The position numbers and the translations under genes were made by a program. Shown piece by piece: positions 52,241 to 62,169 of a DNA stretch of 64,000 bases (the first letter of the stretch is position 1; every line of letters starts with the position of its first letter). A model generated the notes under the pieces. That model saw only the letters and a list, made by a program, of their open reading frames with translations, did no database searches and was not told where the DNA came from. Source of the DNA: Dyadobacter endophyticus. GTDB taxonomy: Bacteria; Bacteroidota; Bacteroidia; Cytophagales; Spirosomataceae. The stretch lies in NCBI RefSeq assembly GCF_014641595.1, contig NZ_BMIA01000004.1, positions 1 to 64,000 on the forward strand, in the 5' to 3' direction.

Positions 52241-52639
52241 GCTTTAGTGGGGAGCCTGGGCGCAGATCAGGTAATAGATTACAAATCACAAGACATTACG
52301 GCCTTGGTCAAGGATGTCGACCTGGTGGCGGATTGTGCCGGTGGTGAGTCTCAACATAAACTCTTCGAAGTGTTAAGGCCAGGAGGTAAACTATTCAGTA
52401 TAGTAACCCCACCGTCCGCTGAATTGGCTGAAAAATACCAGGTTGACGCACGTTTTATCCGTTCGAATATCACAGCGAACAGCTTGACCGCGGGTTTGGA
52501 ATTGGTTAAAGAGGGAAAACTCCGCCCGATCGTTTCAAAAACATTCAGCTTAGAGGAAGCCGCGCAAGCCCAGGATTACGTGTCGGCTGGTGGCGTCAAC
52601 GGCAAGGTTGTTCTTGTGGTGTCTGAATTTGGACTTTAA
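52241..52639 (+). pseudogene. zinc-type alcohol dehydrogenase/quinone reductase, C-terminal remnant
   Basis: From LGADQVIDYKSQDI through DLVADCAGG, LFEVLRPGGKLFSI, LELVKEGKLRPIVS and EEAAQAQDYV, this is the second half of an MDR alcohol dehydrogenase (NADP-dependent quinone oxidoreductase type). The catalytic and Rossmann N-terminal half is missing, replaced by the AraC-like piece. It cannot be functional. Confidence 0.8.
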
Positions 52640-52810
52640 TCCAAGCATAACATGCAAACTAAGAAAGTTGGATTCGGAAATTTTTAGAAATCATTACACG
52701 TTCAGGATCTTTTTTGCGTATTACTATCTGAAATAAACCAACTTCGACACGCATGGTATAAATGTACGTTTCTACTGGAATTTGATTTTTAACCTGATCC
52801 GTACATTTAC

Positions 52811-54004
52811 ATGTTGCGATACCTGTCTTTATCAGCCACTAATATTGTTCTGTTCGGTTTTGCGCTTTTAGGGTGTCAGACCGACGATGACTTGGAGCCT
52901 GAATATTCTGCGGATTGCCTGGTGGCAGCCTCTGCGAATAGCGGTCAGGTCGTTGCCGGGGCTTATATTGTCACTTACCAACCCGCACAAACATTACCGA
53001 AATCGGCCACTGCCCGGTTAGCCGCAGCGGAATCAATCGCCGAGCAGTTTTTAAATGGCAAAGAAATAGCCAATGCACAGGCAGAGGTGCTTGTAGCAGG
53101 CGACCAAACCACATTCCTGGCGCATTTGACAGAGGCGGAGTCAAAGACGCTGAAACAGGATCCGGCTGTAACGATTGTGGAACCGGACAGGATCATGTCT
53201 GTTTGTAGCTGTGTCGACCTCGCCAATACATCCACTCTGACCTGGAATGTCTCTCAAACAGGATACGGCCGCGGGGATTTGCAGACAACCAAAACCGCCT
53301 GGATCATCGATACCGGTATTGATCTTGACCACCCGGATTTGAATGTAGACGCCGGGCGTAGCAGATCGTTTATCAGCGGACAAACCTCTGCGGACGATGA
53401 AAATGGCCACGGCACGCACGTAGCGGGAATAATCGGTGCTGTCAATAATACCATTGGCATTACAGGAATAGCTTCCGGAGCCACGCTGGTTGCACTGCGG
53501 GTTTTAGACGATGAGGGAGAGGGCAGACTTTCGGGGATTATTCAGGCAGTGAACTATGTGATACAGAATGGTCATGCGGGCGATGTCGTTAATCTGAGCC
53601 TGGGCGGGGAAGGTATATCCACGACGCTTGAACGGACGATTATTCAGGCGGCCAATGGCGGTATATTGTTTGCGATCGCGGCCGGAAATGATGGTAAGGA
53701 TGTCGTAAATTATTCTCCAGCGCGGGTTAACCATGCCAATGTTTTTACGGTTTCGGCAATGGATCAGAACAACCGTTTTGCATCTTTTTCAAATTACGGA
53801 AGCAGTGTTGATATCTGTGCATATGGTGTGCGCATCAGATCGACGTATTCGGGTGGGCGTTATGCCACTTTGAGCGGTACTTCTATGGCTGCCCCGCACG
53901 TTGCGGGTTTTTTGCTGATACGAGGCGCCAACTTGCCAACGCACGGCACGGTATCGGGCGACCGTGATGCTGTATCAGATCCCATGTTAGGAGCGATCCA
54001 GTAA
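52811..54004 (+). CDS. subtilisin-family (S8) protease lipoprotein
   Basis: The product has 397 residues. The signal ends in lipobox LLGC (Cys22). A propeptide of inhibitor-I9 type (about 45-130, YIVTYQPAQT to VEPDRIMSV) precedes the catalytic domain with Asp167 (IIDTGIDLDHPDL), His200 (NGHGTHVAG), an oxyanion Asn near AAGNDG and Ser358 (LSGTSMAAPH). All catalytic residues are intact. It is membrane anchored and probably degrades extracellular or periplasmic protein. The C-terminus is short, ending soon after the catalytic Ser helix. Confidence 0.95.
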   Translation: MLRYLSLSATNIVLFGFALLGCQTDDDLEPEYSADCLVAASANSGQVVAGAYIVTYQPAQTLPKSATARLAAAESIAEQFLNGKEIANAQAEVLVAGDQTTFLAHLTEAESKTLKQDPAVTIVEPDRIMSVCSCVDLANTSTLTWNVSQTGYGRGDLQTTKTAWIIDTGIDLDHPDLNVDAGRSRSFISGQTSADDENGHGTHVAGIIGAVNNTIGITGIASGATLVALRVLDDEGEGRLSGIIQAVNYVIQNGHAGDVVNLSLGGEGISTTLERTIIQAANGGILFAIAAGNDGKDVVNYSPARVNHANVFTVSAMDQNNRFASFSNYGSSVDICAYGVRIRSTYSGGRYATLSGTSMAAPHVAGFLLIRGANLPTHGTVSGDRDAVSDPMLGAIQ

Positions 54005-54022
54005 ATTTTAATCGGATACATA

Positions 54023-54066
54023 AAGTCCAAGCGGGGAAGATTTTTGATTCCTCCCTGCTTGGACTT
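54023..54066 (+). terminator. terminator-like hairpin after the protease gene
   Basis: A perfect 10-bp stem AAGTCCAAGC (54023-54032) with GCTTGGACTT (54057-54066) has a 24-nt loop containing a T-run. No T-run follows the stem, so the function is uncertain. Confidence 0.5.
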
Positions 54067-54085
54067 GTTGCGTACTATGAGCTCG

Positions 54086-54634
54086 CTAATGATGGCTTGC
54101 TGATCCCCGGATTCTCATTTTGATGTAACTGGGGTTTTTGATGACTTTCGCCACGAATGCCGCCATGCTTTTTCTTGAAATGGCTGTACCCAGCCTGATA
54201 CCTAACTCTTCCCGTAGCGGGATAATTTCATCTTCCGGCTTGCGGAACCAGAGTGAATATTCATTTTGCAGCGCGGAAACGGGTTGCACGGCATGGGCCT
54301 TGCGGATCGTGTTAGCGCCTGCTTCCGACAGTCCGAAATATTTCACTTTTCCTTCTGTGATCAGGTCTTTGACAGTACCTGCTACATCTTCGATAGGTAC
54401 ATTCGGGTCGACACGATGCTGATATAACAGATCAATGTAATCTGTCCCCAACCGTTTGAGGCTTCCTTCGACCGCCGTGTCGAAAAAAGTGATTCCTTTC
54501 TCGACAGCTGCCCGTAGTAGGGAGATGGAGTCTTCTTTACTGATACTGTGACCGTATGAAAAACTCAAACCCATACGCCCCAAACCTATCGCAGATACCT
54601 CTAATCCGTTGCTACCTAATTTTCAAGTTTTCAT
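54086..54634 (-). pseudogene. aldo/keto reductase, nonsense and internally deleted
   Basis: Reading leftward from the ATG at 54634: MKT, stop TGA at 54623-54625, then KLGSNGLEVSAIGLG, RMGLSFSYG. This is a standard AKR start, so the gene carries an early nonsense codon. Later FFDTA joins directly to EGSLKRLGTDYIDLL: about 60 residues with the catalytic Tyr and Lys are missing in frame. The C-terminus also diverges after EELGIRLG. The 165-residue ORF from 54583 is a remnant. Confidence 0.85.
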
Positions 54635-54817
54635 ATTGATGCTTGTCATTCTGTTAATGCCTTTCAAATTCCAAATTGATAACACAAATTTCAGGCTTAT
54701 CCCGCAGATGGGACTTACATAGATTACGGGTATGTCTACCAATATTGCCGGCACGGCAATATTTTCAATCAAAACGGCTTAGCGCTATGGAAGCGCCCTG
54801 ATGAGAATTTAATGATG

Positions 54818-55672
54818 CTATCTTGTTTTGGGCTGCTTCAATTTCCCGCGGTATTTTTGACGGAACATTTTAGGCGCGCTGCCTTTACATTTCTTAAACG
54901 CACGGTTGAAATAGCTGAGGCTTTCAAATCCGGATTCAAATGCCACCAGGTTGATGGGGTGTTCCGTGGCGGCCAGCAGCTGTGCAGCCGCTTCCATTCT
55001 GTAATGTAAGACGATATCAAAAAGGGTCTTACCTGTCATTTTTTTGAAATATCGACAGAACGACGTAGGCGTCAATCCAACCAATTCTGCCACAGTTTCC
55101 AGTTCGATCTGTTCCCGGAAGTGATTAATGATATAGCCGAATACCAAATTAAATCGCTGGTGGTCCTCATAAACAGCGTAGGTGGCAGTCAAGGTCCGAT
55201 GGGGTGATTCGGACAGCCGCAGTAAGAGATTCAGTAATTGGGGTATCCGGTATGCGGGGGCAACTTCATCAAATTTACCGAACAGGTCTTCTACCTGTGA
55301 GGCATGGAAGACAATTCCTCCTTTCGAAAAATCCAATAACCGCATCACTCCCTCAAATTCTGGCCATTTAGTTAAATTTTGATTCCACAATTCGCCATTG
55401 AACTGTATGACATAAGCTTCTACATCCCTGCCGTCTTCTTCGGGGTGATTGATCCAGCAGTGTGCCAGGTCAGGTCCGAGGAGCACGCAATCACCGGGGC
55501 CGAATGGCTCAACCCCCATTCCTACATATCTCATCCCGCTACCGCTTTTGATATAAGTTACTTCGTATTCCGGGTGAAAGTGAAATGGAGCATCAAATAC
55601 AGGGAGAGTTATCCTTTTGTAAATCAAAGATTCACCGCTCCCAGCTCTGACATGTTCGAAAACCGCCTTCAT
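54818..55672 (-). CDS. AraC-family regulator with cupin sensor
   Basis: The product has 284 residues. An N-terminal cupin (about 10-90, PFHFHPEYEVTYIKSGSG then HCWINHPE) with possible metal-binding histidines precedes a C-terminal AraC HTH: LETVAELVGLTPTSFCRYFKK, INLVAFESGFESLSYFNRAFK and SAPKMFRQKYR. Bacteroidota members usually regulate carbohydrate or PSD1-linked genes; the rightward operon 270 bp away is a candidate. An AraC with intact domains contrasts with the broken ones elsewhere. Confidence 0.92.
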   Translation of the reverse strand: MKAVFEHVRAGSGESLIYKRITLPVFDAPFHFHPEYEVTYIKSGSGMRYVGMGVEPFGPGDCVLLGPDLAHCWINHPEEDGRDVEAYVIQFNGELWNQNLTKWPEFEGVMRLLDFSKGGIVFHASQVEDLFGKFDEVAPAYRIPQLLNLLLRLSESPHRTLTATYAVYEDHQRFNLVFGYIINHFREQIELETVAELVGLTPTSFCRYFKKMTGKTLFDIVLHYRMEAAAQLLAATEHPINLVAFESGFESLSYFNRAFKKCKGSAPKMFRQKYRGKLKQPKTR

Positions 55673-55938
55673 TTATCGCAATTGATAAGATTTGTTATAA
55701 AAAAAGGCAATATAAGTCAAGTATTTGAAAAGCTAGAACAAACATAAGAAGAGGAGAAGCCCAAACTTTGCAAGAGTTTTCAGGGACAGGCTTTGGAGAT
55801 TTTCAGAGACAGGCGGTCTTATTGTACATGTAGTAAACGGATGAATCAATCTAAAATGAAGGATATCAAGACACAGCCAGCCAGCTTCATAACTGACTGT
55901 TTTTTAAAATTGACTTATAGAGTCCTGCGATTCTCAAT

Positions 55939-58260
55939 ATGAAAAATTACGTTTCGCGGCTGATCGTATTGTCGGCCATAGTTGCCTTCTTCGCAGTTTC
56001 TTGTTTTCAAAAGACCGGAACGTCGAAAACCAGTTCTATCGGCGGATCTGTCAGTTACAACTTTGATATCCGCCCGATCCTGTCGGACAAATGCTTTGCA
56101 TGCCATGGACCGGATGCTAAGAAACGCGAAGCCGGGCTACGGCTGGACGTATCCCAAAGCGCCTACGCGAAATTGAAGGACGGCAAGGGCGTCGCGATTT
56201 TCCCGGGCAAGCCTGAGCAGTCGGAAGTTTATAAAAGGATTACTTCGGTAGATTCGTCCTACCAAATGCCCACGCCGGAATCGCATTTGGGGCTTTTGAA
56301 CGAAAATGAGATCGGTCTGGTGAAAAAGTGGATCGAGCAAGGCGCTAAATATGAAAAGCATTGGGCGTTTACCGCGCCCGCACTACCAGCTGTACCGGAA
56401 GTTTCTAAAGAAGATTGGCCCAAAAACGAGATAGACCATTTTGTATTACAAAAAATGGAAGGTGCAGGACTTACCCCTAACGAAGAAGCTGACAAGAGCC
56501 ACCTGCTGAAAAGGGTATCGCTGGACATTACGGGCCTGCCGCCGACGGTCGAAATGCAAAAGAAGTTCGAGGCTCACGGAAGCGAAAAGGCTTATGAAAA
56601 AATAGTGGACGAGCTACTTAGCCAGAAGACCTATGGCGAGAAAATGGCGGTGCATTGGCTGGACGTAGCGCGCTATGCCGATTCCTACGGCTATCAGGAC
56701 GACGAATACCGCACGCAGTGGCCCTGGCGCGACTGGTTGATCAGCGCATTCAACCGGAACATGCGTTATGACCAGTTCCTTACCTGGCAGATAGCGGGGG
56801 ATTTGCTGCCGAATGCAAGCAAAGAGCAGATTTTGGCCACGGCATTTTTTCGGAACCATAAATACACGGAAGAGGCAGGCGTGATCCTGGAAGAATACCG
56901 GGTGGAATATAATATCGATAAGACCAAAACTTTCAGCACCGGCGTTTTAGGGCTTACCGTCGAATGTGCGCAATGCCACGATCATAAGTACGACCCTGTT
57001 TCGCAGGAAGATTATTACCGATTGTATGCGTTTTTCAACAATTCGAGGGAAGTCGGTTATGAAGGGTATAGCCAGCAGACGAAACCAGCGAAACAGCCGG
57101 TCATGAAAATTTCGGACCGGGAGGCCAGGACATTGTTGTCGTTTATCAACAAGCCGGACACAAGCGCGTTGATGGTTTCTGTGCTCGGTGACAGGGATAC
57201 ACTCAGGCCTACGTATATATTAAACCGTGGGGTGTACGATGCGCCCGGGCGGCGGGTGACAGCCTCGGCATTGCCGGCAGTTATGAAATTTGACACTGTC
57301 AAATTTTCACAGGACCGGCTGGGACTTGCCAAATGGACGACCAGTAAAAGTAATCCACTCACAGCCAGGGTTTTTGTAAACCAGGTCTGGCAGGAGTTCT
57401 TCGGGCGCGGTATTGTGAAAAGCAGCGGTGACTTTGGGATGCAGGGAGATCTGCCGACCAACCCGGCGCTGCTCGACTGGCTGGCCGTTGATTTTATGAA
57501 CCATGGCTGGGATATCAAAAGGCTCGTGAAGCAAATCGTGACATCGGCAACCTACCGGCAGTCGGCCAAGGTTACCGACGAAAAACTCAAAGCTGACCCG
57601 GACAATATTTATTTATCACGTGGACCCAGGTATCGCATTCCAGCTGAATTGGTCCGTGACATGGTGCTCTCGACGAGTGGATTATTGAACCAAAAGGTCG
57701 GCGGGCCAAGTGTCAAACCCTACCAGCCTAAGGGATTATGGGAGGCAGCGTCCTCGGGTAGGGGCAGTTTGCGGATGTATCTGCAAGATAAGGGAGAGGC
57801 ATTGTACCGAAGGGGAATGTACACTTTTATTAAACTCACAGTGCCGCCACCTTCCATGATTATCTTCGATGCGAGTAACCGCGACCATTGCGAGATTAAA
57901 CGGTCCAAAACGAACACGCCATTGCAGGCATTGGTGATGCTCAACGACCCGACCGTCCTGGAAGCGTCAAGGGTGCTGGCTGAGCGGCTGACTTTAAAAT
58001 CTACGGACGCAGAGGCCAACATTAAGGAGTCGTTCCAACGGATTGTCTGCCGATCTCCGACAGACAAAGAATTAAAATTGCTTACGGAATATTACAAAAA
58101 CGAAGTTTCGATTTTTTCGAAGGATAAGAAACAGGCATTTAAGGTATTAAATGTGGGAGAATATCCTCACCAGGCTAAGGTGAATGAAAGCCGGGCCGCG
58201 GCGTTGATGCGGGTGATCAACACTTTATACAACATGGAGGAAACGATTACAAAATCGTAA
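55939..58260 (+). CDS. PSD1/DUF1549-DUF1553 cytochrome lipoprotein
   Basis: The product has 773 residues. The lipobox is AVSC (Cys22). A Planctomycete-type cytochrome C domain with CFACH (Cys52-His56) comes first. DUF1549 follows with HWLDVARYADSYGYQ and a second CxxCH, CAQCH, in VECAQCHDHKYDP. DUF1553 (about 480-770) ends with RRGMYTFIKLTVPPPSM and NTPLQALVMLND. The usual next gene, a DUF1501 protein, is not present; the next gene is a phytanoyl-CoA dioxygenase. Such proteins occur in polysaccharide or sulfated-sugar loci of Planctomycetes and Bacteroidota; the reaction is unknown. Confidence 0.93.
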   Translation: MKNYVSRLIVLSAIVAFFAVSCFQKTGTSKTSSIGGSVSYNFDIRPILSDKCFACHGPDAKKREAGLRLDVSQSAYAKLKDGKGVAIFPGKPEQSEVYKRITSVDSSYQMPTPESHLGLLNENEIGLVKKWIEQGAKYEKHWAFTAPALPAVPEVSKEDWPKNEIDHFVLQKMEGAGLTPNEEADKSHLLKRVSLDITGLPPTVEMQKKFEAHGSEKAYEKIVDELLSQKTYGEKMAVHWLDVARYADSYGYQDDEYRTQWPWRDWLISAFNRNMRYDQFLTWQIAGDLLPNASKEQILATAFFRNHKYTEEAGVILEEYRVEYNIDKTKTFSTGVLGLTVECAQCHDHKYDPVSQEDYYRLYAFFNNSREVGYEGYSQQTKPAKQPVMKISDREARTLLSFINKPDTSALMVSVLGDRDTLRPTYILNRGVYDAPGRRVTASALPAVMKFDTVKFSQDRLGLAKWTTSKSNPLTARVFVNQVWQEFFGRGIVKSSGDFGMQGDLPTNPALLDWLAVDFMNHGWDIKRLVKQIVTSATYRQSAKVTDEKLKADPDNIYLSRGPRYRIPAELVRDMVLSTSGLLNQKVGGPSVKPYQPKGLWEAASSGRGSLRMYLQDKGEALYRRGMYTFIKLTVPPPSMIIFDASNRDHCEIKRSKTNTPLQALVMLNDPTVLEASRVLAERLTLKSTDAEANIKESFQRIVCRSPTDKELKLLTEYYKNEVSIFSKDKKQAFKVLNVGEYPHQAKVNESRAAALMRVINTLYNMEETITKS

Positions 58261-58321
58261 TAGCCAATACACATGGAACGCCAATTTTAGATTTTCGGAT
58301 GAAACATTAAAGTGTTAAAAA

Positions 58322-59290
58322 ATGGAAAACGACAAGGTAACATCGCCTGCTGACCTGGCGAATTTCAGCAACCCGATAGCCAGCATATTCGCGCAGCCCA
58401 CAACCGCAGCCGAATGGGAGCAATATGTACTGACAGAAGATCAGCTCCATTCATTCCGGGAGAATGGGTATGTCGCGGGTATCCGGATCATGAGCGAGGA
58501 GCAGGTGGATCTGTTGAATACAGAGCTGGTAAGGTTGCAATCGGCAACCAGCGAGGAAAAGAAGTTGTTTTATCATTATGAGCGTAACGAATCCGAAGAT
58601 CCCGACAAAGTACTTTTTCATGCGATTGGCGCCTGGCGGGTCACACCCGGTTTTCACGACCTGATCTGGGCCCCGGCGTATCGTATGGCAGCCTATCAGC
58701 TTTTAGGTCAGCCGTTCCGGCTTTTTCACGACCAGTTGTTTTGCAAACCGGCCAGGCATGGGGGCGTCGTAGCCTGGCATCAGGACTTTTCGTACTGGAC
58801 TTTCACTAAACCCATGAATCACCTGACGTGCTGGATTGGTCTGGATGACGCCAGTGTCGAGAATGGTTGCCTCTACTACGTTCCCGGAAGCCATAAGTGG
58901 GGGTTACTGCCCATTACAGGACTTGCAGGCGATATGGAAGCAGTGAAGCAGGTGCTGGATGACGATCAGAAAGCTGTTTTTGAGAAGAAAGTAGCTAACG
59001 AATTGAAAAAGGGCTACGCAAGTTTTCACCATCCGCTCACCATGCACGGCTCCTACGCCAACTATTCCGAGCGGTCGCGCAGGGCAGTGGTCATTAATGC
59101 AATGGGGCACGAAACATTAGGGAATACTGCCGGTTATGAGCGCCTGGATGCGTTGGCGGCTTTTCCCGCGATGGAGCAGGACCAGGTACTTGATGGCCGG
59201 TTTTTTCCTGTATTGTTTGATGACAGTGACCCTGAATTGAAAGACTTGCTCAGCAGAATTCCGGTGCAATTTCAGAATTCCGTGAAATAA
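58322..59290 (+). CDS. phytanoyl-CoA dioxygenase family protein
   Basis: This 322-residue Fe(II)/2-oxoglutarate oxygenase has a 2-His-1-carboxylate triad visible as H153-x-D155 in VVAWHQDFSYW and His242 in PLTMHGSYAN. The 2-oxoglutarate-binding Arg is in ERSRR (251-254 area). FHDQLFCKPARHGG is the typical PhyH approach strand. The substrate is unknown; homologues in this context hydroxylate small or sugar-derived molecules. It lies 61 nt after the PSD1 gene on the same strand and is likely cotranscribed. Confidence 0.93.
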   Translation: MENDKVTSPADLANFSNPIASIFAQPTTAAEWEQYVLTEDQLHSFRENGYVAGIRIMSEEQVDLLNTELVRLQSATSEEKKLFYHYERNESEDPDKVLFHAIGAWRVTPGFHDLIWAPAYRMAAYQLLGQPFRLFHDQLFCKPARHGGVVAWHQDFSYWTFTKPMNHLTCWIGLDDASVENGCLYYVPGSHKWGLLPITGLAGDMEAVKQVLDDDQKAVFEKKVANELKKGYASFHHPLTMHGSYANYSERSRRAVVINAMGHETLGNTAGYERLDALAAFPAMEQDQVLDGRFFPVLFDDSDPELKDLLSRIPVQFQNSVK

Positions 59291-59337
59291 CCCTCCCGTT
59301 GCGTTAGAAATTGTTTATTTCAACTAACTGGTTAATA

Positions 59338-61827
59338 ATGAAGCTAATTTTATTGATTTGCGCCTTTTTGGTGAGCATAGGTGCTTTTTGTCAGGTTTCC
59401 AACGAACCTGTTTCGCAAACTGCAAACGGCTTTTGCGGGTACAAGCCCGACTCGGTCCTTGAAAATCAAATCAGGTTTCTGATACGGCAACGCTTGAAGC
59501 AAAAGTCTGACGGCGCCAACCTCCGTACCAACGATCTGTACCGGATTCCGGTAGTTGTCCACGTGATCGAACCCAGCACAGCATCGTCGTTGATTACTGA
59601 CGCACAGATTGATGGCATTATCACCAATCTCAACGACGCTTACCGCGGGCAGGGGTATTACCTCGGAAGCCCGGATGTGGACATAGCGTTTGAGCTGGCA
59701 AAATATGGGCCCGACTGCTCTGCATATCCGGCGGGCGCAATTACCCGGTTTGATGCGTCTGGAAACGCGACCTATGTATCCAAAGGGGTTTTCAACCAGG
59801 GGGTGACCTGGGGACAGGTGCAAAGCTGGGTTACCTGGGACAAGGACCTTTACCTTAACGTCTGGATCGTCAACCGCCTTGACAATGGAGCGTCCGGTGT
59901 TGGAGGGCCAGCCGAGGGGTTTATCGGGGTGGCCGGGGAAATGAGCGGAGGGCACGATTACGTAACACCGCATGAGGTGGGCCACTATCTGGGCCTCGCA
60001 CACCCGTTCCCTTCCCGGAGTGAATGCGGATGTGGCGACGGCGATGGCCTTGCCGATACTCCTCCGTTAATTTCATATGGAATTGGAAGTAATTGCGACC
60101 ATAATTGGGGATGTTCGGATGCCGCCATGGCATTAATAAACCCATGCACGAACACCCCTTATGGGAATATTCAGAAGAACATCATGAACTACCTTGGTGG
60201 CGGCTGCGACAAATTGTTTACCAATGACCAGGTGAATGCGATGCGCGCGACGCTGGAAACCTATCACGCGACTTTGCTTACCTCGCCTATGTTAGCGCCC
60301 TCGGCCCCAACAGCGGCAGCAATCATCTCAGGGCCAGACGAGTACTGTACATTGGATGGTTTCCCGACCACCAGGGTTAGCTGTATTTGCAGCGAAGTAT
60401 CCTCGATCACCCGTAACGGCTCCGTTATCAATGAGTCGGGATTGGGGACTAAACCACTGCCCGGCGCAGGTAGCTCCACCGTTTGGAACTATACGCTGAC
60501 CTGTGCAAACGGTTTGACGGCTTCAAAATCCATTACCTTTTATAATCCCGGTATCAGGAATGTCGTGACCTCCTGCTCTTCCGAAGATAGCTGGCAGGTG
60601 CAGTTCGAGAATCCGCGGAATTATCTGGTAACCTCTTCTGCGGGTACAGTTGCGGGAAACACCATTACGGGTATTCCGAATACAGAAGAGGCGATCATCA
60701 ACATTGAGGATGGAGACGGCTGCGGCAATTCGGTTACATTGGCTATTCCTTGCTGCGCGCAGAAGGTAACCCCCGCAGCGCAATGTTCACCAACGGCATC
60801 GAACGGGCTAAGTGTCTATTTTGGCCTTACAAACTTCACCTTCGGGACCATCAACAAAAATTCGGGCAATTCGCAGGAAGATGGTGCCAATTATGTGGAC
60901 CGCACCTGTACCGACGTTTCGGTTATGAACTCGGGCCATTCATATCCGGTCTCGATCCGGGGAAACTACACTAATTCACACCGTGTAAAGGTTTATATCG
61001 ATTACAACAACGACGGGATTTTTACCACTGGCGTAGCCAACAATGAGCTGGCGTTCCAGGGGACGACACCCGGCGGGAATGACAACTTCATATCGGGCAG
61101 TATCGCAATGCCGTTAACCGCATTACGCAATATTCCATTGCGTGTCAGAGTGCTGGCCGACCCTGCTTCGACCTCAGATGCCTGTACGATCATAGGGTAC
61201 AATACCGGCCGTACGCTGGTCAATTACGGCTCAGGCCAGATTGAAGACTTTTCTATTACAATACAGGACCCTTTGCCCGTAACCCTGATCAGCTTTGACG
61301 GCAAGCCCGATGCGGAAGGCATTAAATTAACATGGGAGACGGCCCAGGAAGAGCAGAACAAGGGATTTAAGATCGAGCGGAGCCTGGATGGGCTGCGTTT
61401 CGAGACCAAGGGACTTGTGACAGGCGGCAATACAACGTTGGTCAAATCGAAGTACACATTCCTTGATTCGGATGTACAACAGCACTTGCGTTATTATTAC
61501 CGGCTCAGGCAGCTCGATTTTGATGGAAAATTCACTTTTTCGAGGATCATAAATGTGGTCAGTAGCAAGGACCTTGCCCCGTTCTACGTGTTCCCAAACC
61601 CGATTGTCGGGCAGGAATTCCGTATAGCAATGCAAAGCCCTGCGGACTACGATCTTTCTTTCATAGCATTAAACGGAACGCAATTGCTTGTCAGCAAGGA
61701 ACTTTCCGAGGCGCCGGCAGGCTGGGTGATAAAGGGAAAATCGGAAATCCTGCCGGGACTTTATACCATCAAAATCCGGAATAAGGTCAACAATCAGGTT
61801 CACTACTTAAAGGCGATGGTAAGGTGA
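59338..61827 (+). CDS. M43 metalloprotease with GEVED domain and type IX sorting domain
   Basis: The product has 829 residues from MKLILL; the TTG ORF start at 59311 is rejected because the later ATG begins the signal peptide. The zinc motif HEVGHYLGLAH (His212, His216, His222) and Met-turn IMNYLGG place it in the pappalysin family M43. An Ig-like middle section follows, then a GEVED domain (about 510-640, VKVYIDYNNDG and GQIEDFSIT) and a C-terminal Por/T9SS type A sorting domain. It is secreted and zinc dependent. The start is 47 nt after the PhyH gene. Confidence 0.95.
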   Translation: MKLILLICAFLVSIGAFCQVSNEPVSQTANGFCGYKPDSVLENQIRFLIRQRLKQKSDGANLRTNDLYRIPVVVHVIEPSTASSLITDAQIDGIITNLNDAYRGQGYYLGSPDVDIAFELAKYGPDCSAYPAGAITRFDASGNATYVSKGVFNQGVTWGQVQSWVTWDKDLYLNVWIVNRLDNGASGVGGPAEGFIGVAGEMSGGHDYVTPHEVGHYLGLAHPFPSRSECGCGDGDGLADTPPLISYGIGSNCDHNWGCSDAAMALINPCTNTPYGNIQKNIMNYLGGGCDKLFTNDQVNAMRATLETYHATLLTSPMLAPSAPTAAAIISGPDEYCTLDGFPTTRVSCICSEVSSITRNGSVINESGLGTKPLPGAGSSTVWNYTLTCANGLTASKSITFYNPGIRNVVTSCSSEDSWQVQFENPRNYLVTSSAGTVAGNTITGIPNTEEAIINIEDGDGCGNSVTLAIPCCAQKVTPAAQCSPTASNGLSVYFGLTNFTFGTINKNSGNSQEDGANYVDRTCTDVSVMNSGHSYPVSIRGNYTNSHRVKVYIDYNNDGIFTTGVANNELAFQGTTPGGNDNFISGSIAMPLTALRNIPLRVRVLADPASTSDACTIIGYNTGRTLVNYGSGQIEDFSITIQDPLPVTLISFDGKPDAEGIKLTWETAQEEQNKGFKIERSLDGLRFETKGLVTGGNTTLVKSKYTFLDSDVQQHLRYYYRLRQLDFDGKFTFSRIINVVSSKDLAPFYVFPNPIVGQEFRIAMQSPADYDLSFIALNGTQLLVSKELSEAPAGWVIKGKSEILPGLYTIKIRNKVNNQVHYLKAMVR

Positions 61828-62169
61828 GGGGACCGTAATTTCTCATTCACCCGGGCTCTTTTGTCGGAAGTCCGGGTAGCATCTTGTGAGCACCACACAT
61901 CAAACGCAACGTTGTCGGTAAGCGGCAAGTTGGCTTACGAAATGGCCTGAAAAGTTAAAAAATATTTTTCTTTCCCCTTTTGCAGTAAAATTTTCTTCTA
62001 AAGGTTCAAAGATCAGGAATATTTAATTTGGCGTGTGTACGAGCACATATATTTGATATATTTGTTTGCATCCTTTAAAGTACTTGCTATCAGTTACTTA
62101 GTGGCTGTGTTCCTCTCGTGTTGGCAATGCTTTATAAAACAATCAGTAATAACCCTAAACATAGTTTAA
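61828..62169. other. regulatory region before the SusC-like gene
   Basis: A TATATTTG -7 box lies at 62057-62064 with no well-placed -33 element. Arms ACCCGG (61849-61854) and CCGGGT (61872-61877) form a weak hairpin near the protease stop, without a T-run. No gene is recognised. Confidence 0.4.

Noticed and set aside
52247..52639. Intact 130-residue oxidoreductase
   Set aside because: The sequence covers only the C-terminal half of an MDR dehydrogenase and lacks the catalytic and nucleotide-binding half.
54086..54583. Intact 165-residue aldo/keto reductase starting at 54583
   Set aside because: The family N-terminus extends upstream through a stop codon and the catalytic region is deleted.
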